DNA of 64,000 nt from Gammaproteobacteria bacterium (GCA_017302255.1 JAFLDV010000006.1:62001-126000), one strand, 5' to 3'. Positions 39,820 to 49,039 are shown, counted from the first letter of the stretch. Notes: a model not told the origin generated them from the letters alone. Translations and numbers: made by a program.

Positions 39820-40064
39820 GGTCGCAAATCACCGTGCAAAAATTTACAGACAAAAATTACTTTACCATAACGCTCAAATGACCAGCGAATACAACGTTGC
39901 AATGCCGCCATCACGACATCATAGTCGCCAAAAATTTGCGTACTCATGGTGTTGGTTAACACGAACAAACCTGGCTCTTTGTTTAATTCTTCAATAAACC
40001 CTTTAATTGGTTCGATATATTCGCTAGTTAAAGGATATTTACTAATTTCTACCGACAGCTGCAT
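39816..40064 (-). CDS. YkoF/MTH1187-type thiamine-binding protein
   Basis: 82 aa, no signal peptide. The single ferredoxin-like domain MQLSVEISKYPL…YIEPIKGFIEELNKEP…LVLTNTMSTQIFGDYD-type arrangement resembles the half-domain of YkoF and MTH1187 (DUF77) proteins that bind thiamine or its pyrimidine moiety. It lies in the thiamine operon, 51 bp after the TonB receptor, and overlaps pnuT by 4 bp. A cytosolic or transporter-associated binding role is inferred. Confidence 0.72.
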   Translation of the reverse strand: MQLSVEISKYPLTSEYIEPIKGFIEELNKEPGLFVLTNTMSTQIFGDYDVVMAALQRCIRWSFERYGKVIFVCKFLHGDLRP

Positions 40065-40115
40065 GCTGATACTCCGAAACTGGCCGCCGAGCGCAGAACT
40101 CGACGGCGAATTTAT

Positions 40116-42215
40116 TTAAAACTGATAACTAGCGCTAATGCCCACTCGACGAGGTTCGGCAAATTGCTCATACAAATGGTCGGTATAACCATCTCGAGGG
40201 TCATTACCAAAATAGAAACCTCGAACACCGATATCACGGTCGAGCATGTTGCGACTCCACACAGCAACCTTGAATTGCTGCCATTCGTACGCGAGGCGCA
40301 TGTTTACTAAGGTGCTGTTGTCCGCTTCAATATCTTCAGAATCGGAGTAAAAATAGCCAGCTTTGTGTGCCAAACTCAGTGACAACTGCAGCCTATCATG
40401 AATTTGCCAGTCGCCTCCAAGGCTATATTGAAATTTTGGAGCATTCGCTTGTGCCCGACCAGTTTTGTCGACCCCGGCTTTAGTAACGAAGCCACTGATT
40501 TCGCTGCTTAGCAAACCAAAGTTTGCAAACAGACCAACGTCTGGACGCCACTGCCAGCGGTTTTCGGTCTCTACGCCGTAGTTTTTGCCACTAGCAGCAT
40601 TATCGATGTAACCGACAAATTTAGTGCCCTGATTGATCCAGGCTTTCAACTGCATGTCATCACGCCACATGTAAAAAGCGGAAGTTCTGCTAGTAAGTCG
40701 CTGATCCGCGCTTTGCCCTTTCACGCCAAACTCGGCATTCCACAGCTGTTCCGAACCGAAATTCGCTTTGCTTTTTAGGAAGTCGGCAATATCGGTTAAT
40801 TGCGGATTATTAATTTCCGCCAATGCTTCACCGTTCACGCCACCGACTTTGTAACCTTTAGACGCTAAAGCATAAATCTGCGTGCTTGCAGTCACTTGGT
40901 AGGCGAGACTCAATTTAGCGCCTGACATCCAAGCATCATTTGCGCTGACAACTAGGCTATTGTCGGCATAATCATCGCGATAACGCTCAACACGGCCACC
41001 GTAAGTTAACTGCAGATCAGGGGCCAACTCTTGTTGCCGCTCTGCATAAAGTGCCACGTTATCCCGTGATAACTCACTCTGGAAGTTCTGGGACAAATAG
41101 GTATATTCCCGCACCAGCTCGATGTCTTGGCTACTACCGTAAATACCGGCAACCCACGACGATTCGCTGTTTTGGTCAGTTTTACTCAGAAAGCGCTGCT
41201 CGATACTGCGCAGATCACGGTTGCGTAAATAACGGTCCACCGATGCATATTCGTCTGGATGAATACCGGCATAAGCCCAATCTTCATCGTAACCGTAATC
41301 AGTGTCAGCGTTGACCACACTGACTTGCGTTAAACTATCGGCAAAACTAAAGCCGCTGTAGTTCGCTTTTAATGCGTTGGCCAAGACATCTTGCTTGTCG
41401 GTACCGGGGTTGTCTGACAAAGTCGTGCGATTGCGATCTAGCGAAAAAGCATCATAGCCATTCGCGATTTCATGCTGGTTGATGATCCAGTCCAGTGATA
41501 ACTCTGCACTCAGTTGCCAGCGGGTTTTGCCGCGTAACGTAGTTTCGTCGATGCCGTTAGTATCATCCTGCTGTAAGTATTCGTTGCGAATAAAGCCGTC
41601 GGATTGTTGTTTGTCGACAACCAAACGCACGACAACATCATCACTAACTTGTTGGTTCAGCATTAAATTGTACTGCCAACTCCCGTAATCAGCGAGAGTC
41701 ATACCCACTTGACCTTCGCTAGCAAAAACCGGATCTGCACTTTGAAAATTAATCATACCGGCCATAGCATTAGCGCCAAACCGCGTTGCTTCTGGGCCGC
41801 GAAAAACTTCAAGCTGCGCGGCATCGGCCATTGAAACTAAACCTAACGCTGAGTAATCAATGCCGTCCACCAACACGCCGACCGATGGGTTAATGGTATC
41901 AACGAACTCACTGCGCTCACCAATACCCCGCACTTGCAGGAATCGACCACGTGAGGCACCAGCGGCAAAATTGACGTTCACTAAATTGGGTAATACGTCG
42001 TCAAAGTGCAGTGCTGCTTGGCGCTCAATGTCTTGCGTTGAGACCACAGCAATACTGCCAGGAAGTTTTTGTAAGGAGCCTTGGCGAAAATCACCACGAA
42101 CTGTGATTACTTCGATATCGGATTCAGTAGTATTCGCCTGAACTTGTGGCGCAAGTAAAATCGCCTGTAAGCACAAAGCAGTGAAAGTAAGTTTTGATGT
42201 CGGGAACTGCCGCAT
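40116..42215 (-). CDS. TonB-dependent outer-membrane receptor, probable thiamine receptor
   Basis: 699 aa. Signal peptide residues 1-28, TonB box about 34-40 (IEVITVR), plug domain (about 45-150: GSIAVVSTQDIERQAALHFDDVLPNL, FLQVRGIGERSEF, GVLVDGIDYSALG) and a 22-strand barrel ending in the aromatic C-terminus ISASYQF. The TPP riboswitch in its leader and the thiamine transport genes downstream identify the substrate as thiamine or a derivative, by context. First gene of the operon. Confidence 0.88.
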   Translation of the reverse strand: MRQFPTSKLTFTALCLQAILLAPQVQANTTESDIEVITVRGDFRQGSLQKLPGSIAVVSTQDIERQAALHFDDVLPNLVNVNFAAGASRGRFLQVRGIGERSEFVDTINPSVGVLVDGIDYSALGLVSMADAAQLEVFRGPEATRFGANAMAGMINFQSADPVFASEGQVGMTLADYGSWQYNLMLNQQVSDDVVVRLVVDKQQSDGFIRNEYLQQDDTNGIDETTLRGKTRWQLSAELSLDWIINQHEIANGYDAFSLDRNRTTLSDNPGTDKQDVLANALKANYSGFSFADSLTQVSVVNADTDYGYDEDWAYAGIHPDEYASVDRYLRNRDLRSIEQRFLSKTDQNSESSWVAGIYGSSQDIELVREYTYLSQNFQSELSRDNVALYAERQQELAPDLQLTYGGRVERYRDDYADNSLVVSANDAWMSGAKLSLAYQVTASTQIYALASKGYKVGGVNGEALAEINNPQLTDIADFLKSKANFGSEQLWNAEFGVKGQSADQRLTSRTSAFYMWRDDMQLKAWINQGTKFVGYIDNAASGKNYGVETENRWQWRPDVGLFANFGLLSSEISGFVTKAGVDKTGRAQANAPKFQYSLGGDWQIHDRLQLSLSLAHKAGYFYSDSEDIEADNSTLVNMRLAYEWQQFKVAVWSRNMLDRDIGVRGFYFGNDPRDGYTDHLYEQFAEPRRVGISASYQF

Positions 42216-42267
42216 TCAATAAATCTCCGGTTGGTTCCCGGATCACGCGCGCAAAAATGGTTGGATT

Positions 42268-42352
42268 CTTGACCATCCCTCCGCCGGCATAATCCGGATC
42301 AGGTTCTAAGGGTTTGCCTTGCGGCATCTCAGCTTTCGCACCCCTTGGTTAG
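42268..42352 (-). promoter_or_regulatory. TPP riboswitch (THI element)
   Basis: On the minus strand the leader reads aaggggtgc…gctgagatg, then acccttagaacctgatccgg, then attatgccggcggaggga, the conserved THI-box series: the pyrimidine-sensing GCTGAGA, the ACCCTT.GAACCTGAT helix, and the GGATAATGCC.GC..GGGA-like pyrophosphate sensor (here GGATTATGCCGGCGGAGGGA). It ends about 53 bp before the receptor ATG. The ribosome site CCGGAG (42225-42230) lies downstream near a possible partner CCGGG, so control at translation initiation is likely; no intrinsic terminator is visible between. Confidence 0.93.
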
Positions 42353-42494
42353 CGGCGGCAGTTTAGCCGTCTTTGTCGGCAACCGCAACTCCGAGTTCTG
42401 AAAAACCTTTGACCAACAACTGGCGAACTAAAAAGAATGAACTAGTGTTAAAGAGAACGTCATTCGAGACGTGCTTAATAACAAGAGGAATAAT

Positions 42495-42824
42495 ATGAAA
42501 AAAAGTCTTATCTTATTGCTGGCCACCGGGGTTTTATTGAGCAATAACGTTCTTGCCGCTGATGCTGATGACGAAGTGGTTTACTCAACTGAAGGCTATT
42601 GTTTGTTAGCAAATGAAGGGGTTGCTCCAGATTATTTACGTGCCTATTCGAAAAAACTAGGCGCAACACCATCGAAAAAAGTTTGTAATAGTTTCAAAGA
42701 AATCGTTTCCGAGTCCCGTCCAGCGGATTGGGACTATCCGCACGGCAAACCTTATCCAGGCAGCGTCATTCGCTTGAGTGCATCACAAATTAAGCTGATG
42801 AAAGCCGCCAAAAAGTCTGAGTGA
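42495..42824 (+). CDS. Small exported hypothetical protein
   Basis: 109 aa from the ATG at 42495 (AGAGGAAT upstream; the frame runs 8 codons further). Signal peptide residues 1-21 (MKKSLILLLATGVLLSNNVLA), mature part about 88 aa with two Cys (in GYCLLAN and KKVCNSF) that could form a disulfide in the periplasm. I do not recognise a family. Divergent from the thiamine operon; no functional link is apparent. Confidence 0.75.
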   Translation: MKKSLILLLATGVLLSNNVLAADADDEVVYSTEGYCLLANEGVAPDYLRAYSKKLGATPSKKVCNSFKEIVSESRPADWDYPHGKPYPGSVIRLSASQIKLMKAAKKSE

Positions 42825-42834
42825 TTTAACATCT

Positions 42835-42863
42835 GACAGGTGTGGGTTCTGCACACATCTGTC
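42835..42863 (+). terminator. Hairpin after small exported protein gene
   Basis: gacaggtgtg-ggttctg-cacacatctgtc, an imperfect stem 10 bp after the stop. It lacks a T-run, so it may be a transcript-end structure rather than a true intrinsic terminator. Confidence 0.4.
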
Positions 42864-42933
42864 CTCCTGCACGTTGCCTTTTGTTGCCGGATGCGATTAC
42901 TATCTGCCGCGCATTCGTTAACCGAGATATTTC

Positions 42934-44550
42934 ATGACCCGGATCTTGCCACTACTCTGCTTGTTGCCAATGCAAGTTTTTGCCGATTGCCAACAGTTGA
43001 CTATTGATGAGCAAGCGTCTGTTGTCGGAGTTGATGCGACAATTCGAGAAATTCGTTTTGTTCGCAACGATATTTTCGATTTGGATCAAAAGCGCAGCTT
43101 TTGGTTTCACCGCTTTGCCAACGACTACCACGTCATCACCACCGAACAAACATTACGCCAGGATCTGTTATTTAAAAGCGGTGACAAACTAGACCCTTCA
43201 TTGGTTGCAGAAACTGAACGTTTGCTGCGTAGCAGACGTCATTTACGCAAAGCCCAGATTTACGTCAGCGAATATTGCGCGGCCACTAACGAAGTTGTGC
43301 TTACTGTCGAATCTTGGGATAACTGGTCGCTATTACCGAAACTTGGGTTTGGCCATGAAGGCGGCGCTACCAAAATAACCCTAGGTTTAGCCGAAGATAA
43401 TTTATGGGGTACCGGTAATCAGGCGCAAGTTGAGTACTTTTCTGACAGCGAGCGCGATGGTTATAAAACTAAATGGTTTGCGCCAAACATCGCCGGTAGC
43501 CATTGGCAAAGTAGTTTGCAGTACGCCAACAGTTCTGACGGCGAATCCTATCAGTTTGGCGTGAGTCTGCCTTTTTACCAACAAAGCAGTGAATGGGCGT
43601 TTCATTTTGATACCACCAAGGATATCAAAGACGTCAGCGAGTACGCGCGCGGTGAGGTCTACAACGAATACCAAAGTAAACAACAGCAACTCGATGTTGG
43701 TGCAGGCTGGAAGCTTTGGCAACAGGATGCACAAGTGCAGCACTTGTCTGCAGGTATCCGTTTGGATGATTGGCATTTTAATGCCAATGAGCAAAGTGTG
43801 TTGCCAGCGCCCGAAGACAGGGATTTATCAAGTGTCTGGTTTAGTTGGGATTTTATCGATGCTGATTATCGGGAGCTGACTAACTTTAACCTGTTTAACC
43901 GCATCGAAGACATCAACTTCGGTTGGCAGCTACAAGCCACATATGGCCTGCTAAGTCCTGGTCTTGGCGCTTATGAATCCGGGCATTGGTGGGAGCTGAA
44001 AGCAGAGAAAAACTATCAGTTAACCGAAGGCAGTTGGCTGGTTTTTCGCAGCAACTTACAACAACTTGATCGATCTTCAAGGCCACTACAGCGCTTACTG
44101 AGCACCGATTTCAAGTACATTCGCCACCTTGATGATAATCAGGTACTTATCGCACAGTTAAGATGGTTTGACGGTAAAAATTTGTTTAGGGATCAATTCA
44201 TAGCCGTTGGTGGCGATGAAGGTATGCGCGCCTTCCCACTGAACTATCAAGTCGGTAACAAGGCAATGCTGGCTTCTTTGGAATATCGGTACATCACCGG
44301 GATGAACCTGTATCAATTAGTCGATGTGGCTTTTGCAGGCTTCGCCGATGTTGGCAAAGCTTGGGACAACCCACAAACACCGCCTGGACCTGATAATGGC
44401 ACATTACGCGGGTACGGTGTAGGCCTGCGTTTGTTCCCGAGTCATTCTAGTCGTGGCAGTATGATCAGTATCGATTTGGCGCATCCAATCACCGACAATC
44501 CAGAGATTGCCGGCTGGAATCTGCGCCTCATTGCGAAAAAGCCGTTCTAA
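42934..44550 (+). CDS. Omp85-like outer-membrane protein (POTRA + beta-barrel)
   Basis: 538 aa. Signal peptide residues 1-17. The N-terminal region (about 30-120: REIRFVRNDIFDLDQ, LFKSGDKLDPSLVAETERLLRSRRHLRKAQIYV, VVLTVESWDNWSL) looks like one POTRA repeat. The rest is a beta-barrel of the surface-antigen (D15) type: a GGDEGMRAFP segment matches the position of the Omp85 VRGF/Y loop, and alternating strands run to the C-terminal Phe. It is too short and has too few POTRA repeats for BamA or TamA. Role unknown; no obvious partner gene. Confidence 0.75.
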   Translation: MTRILPLLCLLPMQVFADCQQLTIDEQASVVGVDATIREIRFVRNDIFDLDQKRSFWFHRFANDYHVITTEQTLRQDLLFKSGDKLDPSLVAETERLLRSRRHLRKAQIYVSEYCAATNEVVLTVESWDNWSLLPKLGFGHEGGATKITLGLAEDNLWGTGNQAQVEYFSDSERDGYKTKWFAPNIAGSHWQSSLQYANSSDGESYQFGVSLPFYQQSSEWAFHFDTTKDIKDVSEYARGEVYNEYQSKQQQLDVGAGWKLWQQDAQVQHLSAGIRLDDWHFNANEQSVLPAPEDRDLSSVWFSWDFIDADYRELTNFNLFNRIEDINFGWQLQATYGLLSPGLGAYESGHWWELKAEKNYQLTEGSWLVFRSNLQQLDRSSRPLQRLLSTDFKYIRHLDDNQVLIAQLRWFDGKNLFRDQFIAVGGDEGMRAFPLNYQVGNKAMLASLEYRYITGMNLYQLVDVAFAGFADVGKAWDNPQTPPGPDNGTLRGYGVGLRLFPSHSSRGSMISIDLAHPITDNPEIAGWNLRLIAKKPF

Positions 44551-44566
44551 ACAACTACGTCTCTGC

Positions 44567-45376
44567 TTATTGCTGACAATGATGGCAATACACTGTGCTG
44601 CGCTGTCCTAGCCGGATTTCAGTCAAGTTGGTCGAACAAACAGGGCATGGCTTGCCGCCGCGGCCATACACTTGCAATTCCTGCTTGAAATATCCCGGTT
44701 TGCCATCGACCTGACTAAAATCCTTGAGGGTAGTACCACCTTGAGTAATGGCTTGCGCCAAGATTTGCCTCACTACTTCCCGCAGCACTGTGCACTGAGC
44801 CAAGGTTAAGGTATTCGCCGCACGAGTTGGTGCTATACCAGCTTTGAATAAGGCTTCATTGGCATAAATATTACCGACACCGACCACAACATGATTGTCC
44901 ATCAACACAGTTTTAATCGGTGCCTGCCGCTTCTGACACTGCTGAAAAAAATGCTCTGCGGTGAATTCTGCTTGCAGTGGCTCTGGGCCCAAGGCGCTAA
45001 GCAATGGATGTATGCTGCCTTTGGCTTGCCAAAGTACCGCGCCAAAACGCCGGGTATCGTTAAGCCGCAATACCGTGCCATTATCAAAACACCAGTCAAT
45101 GTGATCGTGTTTACCAGGCGAGACATCACTTGCCACGACTTTCAAATGACCAGACATACCAAGGTGCACAATGATGCTGCCATTTTGCAGCTCAATCAGT
45201 AAGTATTTGGCCCGCCTTGTCACCGCCAAAATAGGCTGATTGGCAATGGCTAATACTTCATCAGGCACTAGCCAACGCAGTTGACGTTGCCGAGCGGTGA
45301 CGCCAAGCAAGGTCCGACCGACTAAATGTGGACTAATTCCCAAGCGCGACACTTCAACTTCTGGTAATTCAGGCAT
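44567..45376 (-). CDS. mutM: Formamidopyrimidine-DNA glycosylase
   Basis: 269 aa from the ATG at 45376, giving the required N-terminus MPELPEVE (Pro is the catalytic nucleophile after Met removal, Glu3 assists); the longer frame to 45403 would block catalysis. DNA-binding helix-two-turn-helix includes VGVGNIYANEALF, and the C-terminal zinc finger has CPVC…CHHC. It removes 8-oxoguanine and related lesions. It lies near rpmGB as in E. coli. Confidence 0.98.
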   Translation of the reverse strand: MPELPEVEVSRLGISPHLVGRTLLGVTARQRQLRWLVPDEVLAIANQPILAVTRRAKYLLIELQNGSIIVHLGMSGHLKVVASDVSPGKHDHIDWCFDNGTVLRLNDTRRFGAVLWQAKGSIHPLLSALGPEPLQAEFTAEHFFQQCQKRQAPIKTVLMDNHVVVGVGNIYANEALFKAGIAPTRAANTLTLAQCTVLREVVRQILAQAITQGGTTLKDFSQVDGKPGYFKQELQVYGRGGKPCPVCSTNLTEIRLGQRSTVYCHHCQQ

Positions 45377-45421
45377 GAAACTCTCTTCACAATGATTCGC
45401 CAAAGCGAATTGAAAAAATAA

Positions 45422-45889
45422 TCAGCGACGCAGTGGCTGCGGGCACAGTGCATCGGCTTCTTTTGGATGAATTTTAAAAATCCGCTGTTGTTGCTGCAGA
45501 TACCACTGCGACTGGTCGGTGACCAATTGCCATTGCTGCCATTGAGGCTCGCCGCTATACAGCAATTCGACTTGGCAGACGGTCGCGAAAATTGCGTCTG
45601 CCAGCACAGGCTCAGGCCTGAGCGGTTGCAACTGCCATGCTTGTAGCAGAGCCGGGATATCCACCGCCGCAGTCGGCGCTGGATGTAAACGCCAATTCGG
45701 GCCATGGCGCTCCAAGACAATCCGCGGGAAACGGATCTGCACAATTGTGGCATTACTTGGCACCAATGTTTGGGCGTTTTGATCGCGGAATTTTGCCATT
45801 TGGTTTGGCGCGATATAAAACAATAAAAATAATGCGAGCACACCAAAGACGATGACATTATTCCAAGCAGAACGGCTCATTCTTATCAT
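45422..45889 (-). CDS. Hypothetical membrane-anchored protein
   Basis: 155 aa (or 152 from the second ATG at 45880). One N-terminal membrane helix (VIVFGVLALFLLFYIAP), then a soluble domain rich in Trp and Gln with PNWRLHPAPTAAVDIPALLQAWQLQPL. No catalytic motif is visible and I do not recognise a family. Lies between mutM and rpmG on the same strand; codon use looks like that of its neighbours. Confidence 0.65.
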   Translation of the reverse strand: MIRMSRSAWNNVIVFGVLALFLLFYIAPNQMAKFRDQNAQTLVPSNATIVQIRFPRIVLERHGPNWRLHPAPTAAVDIPALLQAWQLQPLRPEPVLADAIFATVCQVELLYSGEPQWQQWQLVTDQSQWYLQQQQRIFKIHPKEADALCPQPLRR

Positions 45890-45956
45890 AAATTAAATCA
45901 AGGCTGTGATAGATGGCGTCGAGTGTAGCGGAAACTTTAGAGACAGGCTAGAAAGC

Positions 45957-45985
45957 AAAAACCCAGCCGAAGCTGGGTTTTTTCT
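45957..45985 (-). terminator. Intrinsic terminator of rpmB-rpmG
   Basis: The stem aaaacccagc-cga-agctgggtttt lies 15-40 bp past the rpmG stop, with A-rich sequence on the low side for minus-strand transcription. Confidence 0.85.
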
Positions 45986-45999
45986 GGAAATGCATCCGA

Positions 46000-46155
46000 T
46001 TACTTGATTTTCGCTTCTTTGAAAATCACGTGCTTACGCACTTTAGGATCGAACTTTTTGATTTCCATTTTTTCTGGCATGGTGCGCTTGTTTTTATCAG
46101 TTGTATAAAAAAAGCCAGTGCCAGCAGTAGAAACTAAACGAATTTTATCGCGCAT
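46000..46155 (-). CDS. rpmG: 50S ribosomal protein bL33
   Basis: 51 aa, read directly from the sequence: [19 protein letters not shown], then [18 protein letters not shown] and a C-terminus [11 protein letters not shown]. This is the Cys-free type of L33 (no zinc-binding CxxC pairs), matching the E. coli form. It follows rpmB by 10 bp. AGGAATAG-like bases precede the ATG. Confidence 0.97.
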   Translation of the reverse strand: MRDKIRLVSTAGTGFFYTTDKNKRTMPEKMEIKKFDPKVRKHVIFKEAKIK

Positions 46156-46165
46156 TTTCTATTCC

Positions 46166-46402
46166 TTAGACCTTTTGACCTTGCTTACGCAGATCAGCTA
46201 AAACAGCATCGATACCATTTTTATCGATGATACGCATAGCGCGCGTTGAAAGGCGCAGCGATACGAAACGGTTTTCGCTTTCAACCCAGAAACGGTGAGT
46301 TTGCAGGTTAGGCAGGAAACGGCGCTTTGTTGCGTTGTTGGCGTGTGAACGACGGTTACCTACCATCGGACCTTTGCCAGTGATTTGGCACACTCTAGAC
46401 AT
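46166..46402 (-). CDS. rpmB: 50S ribosomal protein bL28
   Basis: 78 aa: [36 protein letters not shown], matching the family closely. The zinc-ligand Cys set is absent, as in E. coli. First gene of rpmB-rpmG, with TTGGAGAAAC upstream as the ribosome site. Confidence 0.98.
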   Translation of the reverse strand: MSRVCQITGKGPMVGNRRSHANNATKRRFLPNLQTHRFWVESENRFVSLRLSTRAMRIIDKNGIDAVLADLRKQGQKV

Positions 46403-46489
46403 GTCAATGTTTCTCCAAAATTACTTCAGCTCGAGCTATCGTCATCCTTCCGGCCAAGAAGAATGCCCCGGATTTCTGAAAGGGCGCAA

Positions 46490-46518
46490 TTTATACACGA
46501 TAAGCAGGAAAAACTCAA
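46490..46518 (-). promoter_or_regulatory. sigma70 promoter of rpmB-rpmG
   Basis: On the minus strand: -35 TTGAGT (46518-46513), 17-bp spacer, -10 TATAAA (46495-46490). It lies about 90 bp upstream of the rpmB ATG, and the spacer length is ideal. Confidence 0.6.
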
Positions 46519-46567
46519 GGTAATTCTACCCGAGATCCTCAACCACGTGTTGCGATCCAATCAGTTC

Positions 46568-47242
46568 TTAAAGCCAGCCGCGTTCAGCAAAGGAAATCAC
46601 CTCTGCGTCGCCGACTACAAAATGATCCAATAACTTAATGTCGACCAAGGCCATAGCCTGTGTCAGGCGTTCCGTTATCGCTCTGTCAGCGCGACTCGGC
46701 TCAGCAACTCCGGATGGATGATTGTGAGCCAAAATAACGGCGGCGGCATTATGCGCTAAAGCGCTCTGAACTACAATACGCGGATACACAGGTGAGGCAT
46801 CAATTGTGCCGTAAAACAGCGGTTCGGCTTTAATTAGCCGGTGTTGGCTATCTAAATACAGCAACATAAACACCTCACGTTGTTCTAATCCTATGCTGTA
46901 TTGCAGATAATTTTTTACCAAGGAAGGTTCGGTAAATACGGTCTCCCGTTGCATATTTTGGTATAAACAGCGTCGGCAAAGCTCAAGCACCGCTTGGGTT
47001 TTTACATAACGACTTACCCCCAATCCCTGCTTTTGACAAAATTGACTCTGCGGTGCAGAAAAAAACTGTTTTAAGCTGCCAAATTCCGTTAATAACTGCC
47101 GAGCCAACGCCACAGCATCGAGACCTTGGCAGCCGTGACCTAAAAATACCGCTAGTAATTCACCATCAGATAATGAGCTCGCGCCACGCGCTAGCAATTT
47201 TTCTCGGGGTTGTTCGGCCAATGGCCAGTGTCGTAATGTCAT
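46568..47242 (-). CDS. radC: RadC-family JAB/MPN-domain protein
   Basis: 224 aa. N-terminal helix-hairpin-helix region (EKLLARGASSLSDGELLAVFLGHG) and the JAB metalloprotease-like motif AAVILAHNHPSGVAEPSRAD at about residues 166-185. Despite the name, a direct role in DNA repair has been withdrawn; the biochemical function is open. Divergent from coaBC, the standard location. Confidence 0.96.
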   Translation of the reverse strand: MTLRHWPLAEQPREKLLARGASSLSDGELLAVFLGHGCQGLDAVALARQLLTEFGSLKQFFSAPQSQFCQKQGLGVSRYVKTQAVLELCRRCLYQNMQRETVFTEPSLVKNYLQYSIGLEQREVFMLLYLDSQHRLIKAEPLFYGTIDASPVYPRIVVQSALAHNAAAVILAHNHPSGVAEPSRADRAITERLTQAMALVDIKLLDHFVVGDAEVISFAERGWL

Positions 47243-47295
47243 ATCTCACTCGTCCTTGAGTTAAAGTTCATGATATCTTATTGGCAATTTTTCCC

Positions 47296-48576
47296 ATGAG
47301 TCCTTCGATAATGGCGAACACAATGCACAATAAAAGCATATTGCTAGGTAAACGCATCCTGCTGGGTATTAGTGGTGGCATCGCGGCTTACAAAGCGGCG
47401 GATTTAGTCCGTCGTTTAAAAGACCGAGGGGCCGAGGTTCGAGTCATTCTTACCCCTGCTGCCAGCGAATTTATTACGCCTTTGACCTTACAAGCATTAT
47501 CCGGCAATCCAGTTGGCCAGAGTTTACTTGACCCAGCGGCGGAAGCCGCCATGGGCCATATCGAGCTGGCTCGTTGGGCTGACCTCATTTTAGTGGCTCC
47601 GGCATCTGCTGATGTGATTGCTCGCATCACTCATGGCATGGCAAATGATTTATTAACCACCTGCATTCTTGCTTGTGCCGCACCCTTGGCTGTTGCTCCC
47701 GCAATGAACCAGCAGATGTATAAAAACATAGCTACTCAAAATAATTTAGCAACTTTAATTTCACGTGAAATTCACATTTTAGGGCCCGCTGCTGGTGAAC
47801 AAGCTTGTGGCGATGTAGGCCCAGGCCGAATGCTGGAGCCTCTGCAAATTGTTGATGCGGTGATAGATATCTTTGCAAACACAGCGCAAGCTAGTGCAGA
47901 AAACGCCAAACCTTTGGCTGGAAGCAGCTTTGTGATAACTGCCGGCCCTACTCGTGAAGCTATTGATCCGGTTCGTTTTATTTCAAATCACAGCTCTGGA
48001 AAAATGGGTTTTGCTTTGGCGCAAGCTGCCGCTGATCTTGGTGCTACTGTGACGCTAATCAGCGGACCTGTGCAGCTGACCACCCCGCAAGGCGTTCGTA
48101 GAATTGACGTGGTGACCGCAGAAGAAATGCATCAAGCGGCCCTGAACGAAGCTCAAAATCATCATATTTTTATTGGTTGCGCTGCTGTTGCAGATTATCG
48201 CGTCGCCGAGGTCTCGACTCAAAAAATCAAGAAAACCGATGACACTGACGATATGCAACTGCGTTTAGTGAAAAATCCAGACATTATCGCGAGTGTCGCA
48301 GCACTAACCCAAAACCGGCCATTTACCGTTGGTTTTGCTGCCGAAACCGAACAGGTTGAGCACTACGCTAGGTTAAAACTGGCAAAGAAAAACCTCAATT
48401 TAATTTGCGCCAATGATGTTTCGGTTCCAAACCAAGGCTTTAATGCCGACCAAAATGCACTGACCGTCTATTCGGCAACTCAAGTATTCCAATTACCATT
48501 GCAGTCTAAAACTGCACTGAGTAATGCACTGATTTCCTTAATTTATGAGCAATTCCAACATGAAAAAAGCCATTGA
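47296..48576 (+). CDS. coaBC: Bifunctional phosphopantothenoylcysteine decarboxylase / phosphopantothenate–cysteine ligase
   Basis: Two steps of coenzyme A synthesis. N-terminal flavoprotein CoaC domain ([29 protein letters not shown]) and C-terminal CoaB domain ([42 protein letters not shown]). About 427 aa from the ATG at 47296. Other in-frame starts exist at 47281 (TTG), 47311 and 47323, and none has a clear ribosome site, so the start is uncertain. It overlaps dut. Confidence 0.95.
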   Translation: MSPSIMANTMHNKSILLGKRILLGISGGIAAYKAADLVRRLKDRGAEVRVILTPAASEFITPLTLQALSGNPVGQSLLDPAAEAAMGHIELARWADLILVAPASADVIARITHGMANDLLTTCILACAAPLAVAPAMNQQMYKNIATQNNLATLISREIHILGPAAGEQACGDVGPGRMLEPLQIVDAVIDIFANTAQASAENAKPLAGSSFVITAGPTREAIDPVRFISNHSSGKMGFALAQAAADLGATVTLISGPVQLTTPQGVRRIDVVTAEEMHQAALNEAQNHHIFIGCAAVADYRVAEVSTQKIKKTDDTDDMQLRLVKNPDIIASVAALTQNRPFTVGFAAETEQVEHYARLKLAKKNLNLICANDVSVPNQGFNADQNALTVYSATQVFQLPLQSKTALSNALISLIYEQFQHEKSH

Positions 48577-49018
48577 ACTGAAAATCCTCGACCCACGCAT
48601 TGGAACCGAATATCCGCTGCCAACTTATGCAACGCCAGGCTCTGCCGGCCTTGATTTACGCGCCTTATTAGATGAACCGCTTACCCTGAAGCCGGGGCAA
48701 ACCGAGCTCATCCCTACCGGTATTGCTATCCATATCGGCGATGCCAATTTGTGCGCAACTATCCTGCCGCGCTCTGGCATGGGCCACAAACATGGCATCG
48801 TACTTGGCAACCTCGTTGGTTTAATCGACTCAGACTACCAAGGTCAGTTGATGGTATCGACGTGGAACCGCGGCCAAGCAGACTTCACCATTCAACCAGG
48901 TGATCGCATCGCCCAGTTAGTATTTATGCCAGTGGTACAAGCTGAATTTAGCTTGGTGACTGATTTTGACCAGTCAGAACGCGGCGAAGGCGGCTTTGGC
49001 CACTCAGGTCGGCAATAA
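48560..49018 (+). CDS. dut: dUTP diphosphatase
   Basis: 152 aa from the ATG at 48560 ([25 protein letters not shown]). Trimeric dUTPase motifs in order: [43 protein letters not shown] and the C-terminal P-loop-like [10 protein letters not shown]. It keeps uracil out of DNA and supplies dUMP. The first 17 bp overlap coaBC, so the two are probably coupled. Confidence 0.97.
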   Translation: MKKAIELKILDPRIGTEYPLPTYATPGSAGLDLRALLDEPLTLKPGQTELIPTGIAIHIGDANLCATILPRSGMGHKHGIVLGNLVGLIDSDYQGQLMVSTWNRGQADFTIQPGDRIAQLVFMPVVQAEFSLVTDFDQSERGEGGFGHSGRQ

Positions 49019-49039
49019 CATGCAGACTCGCTTGGGACT

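Noticed and set aside
45322-45858. 178-aa open frame on the minus strand overlapping mutM and the hypothetical gene
   Set aside because: Shifted-frame shadow; mutM and the membrane-anchored frame both explain this DNA better.
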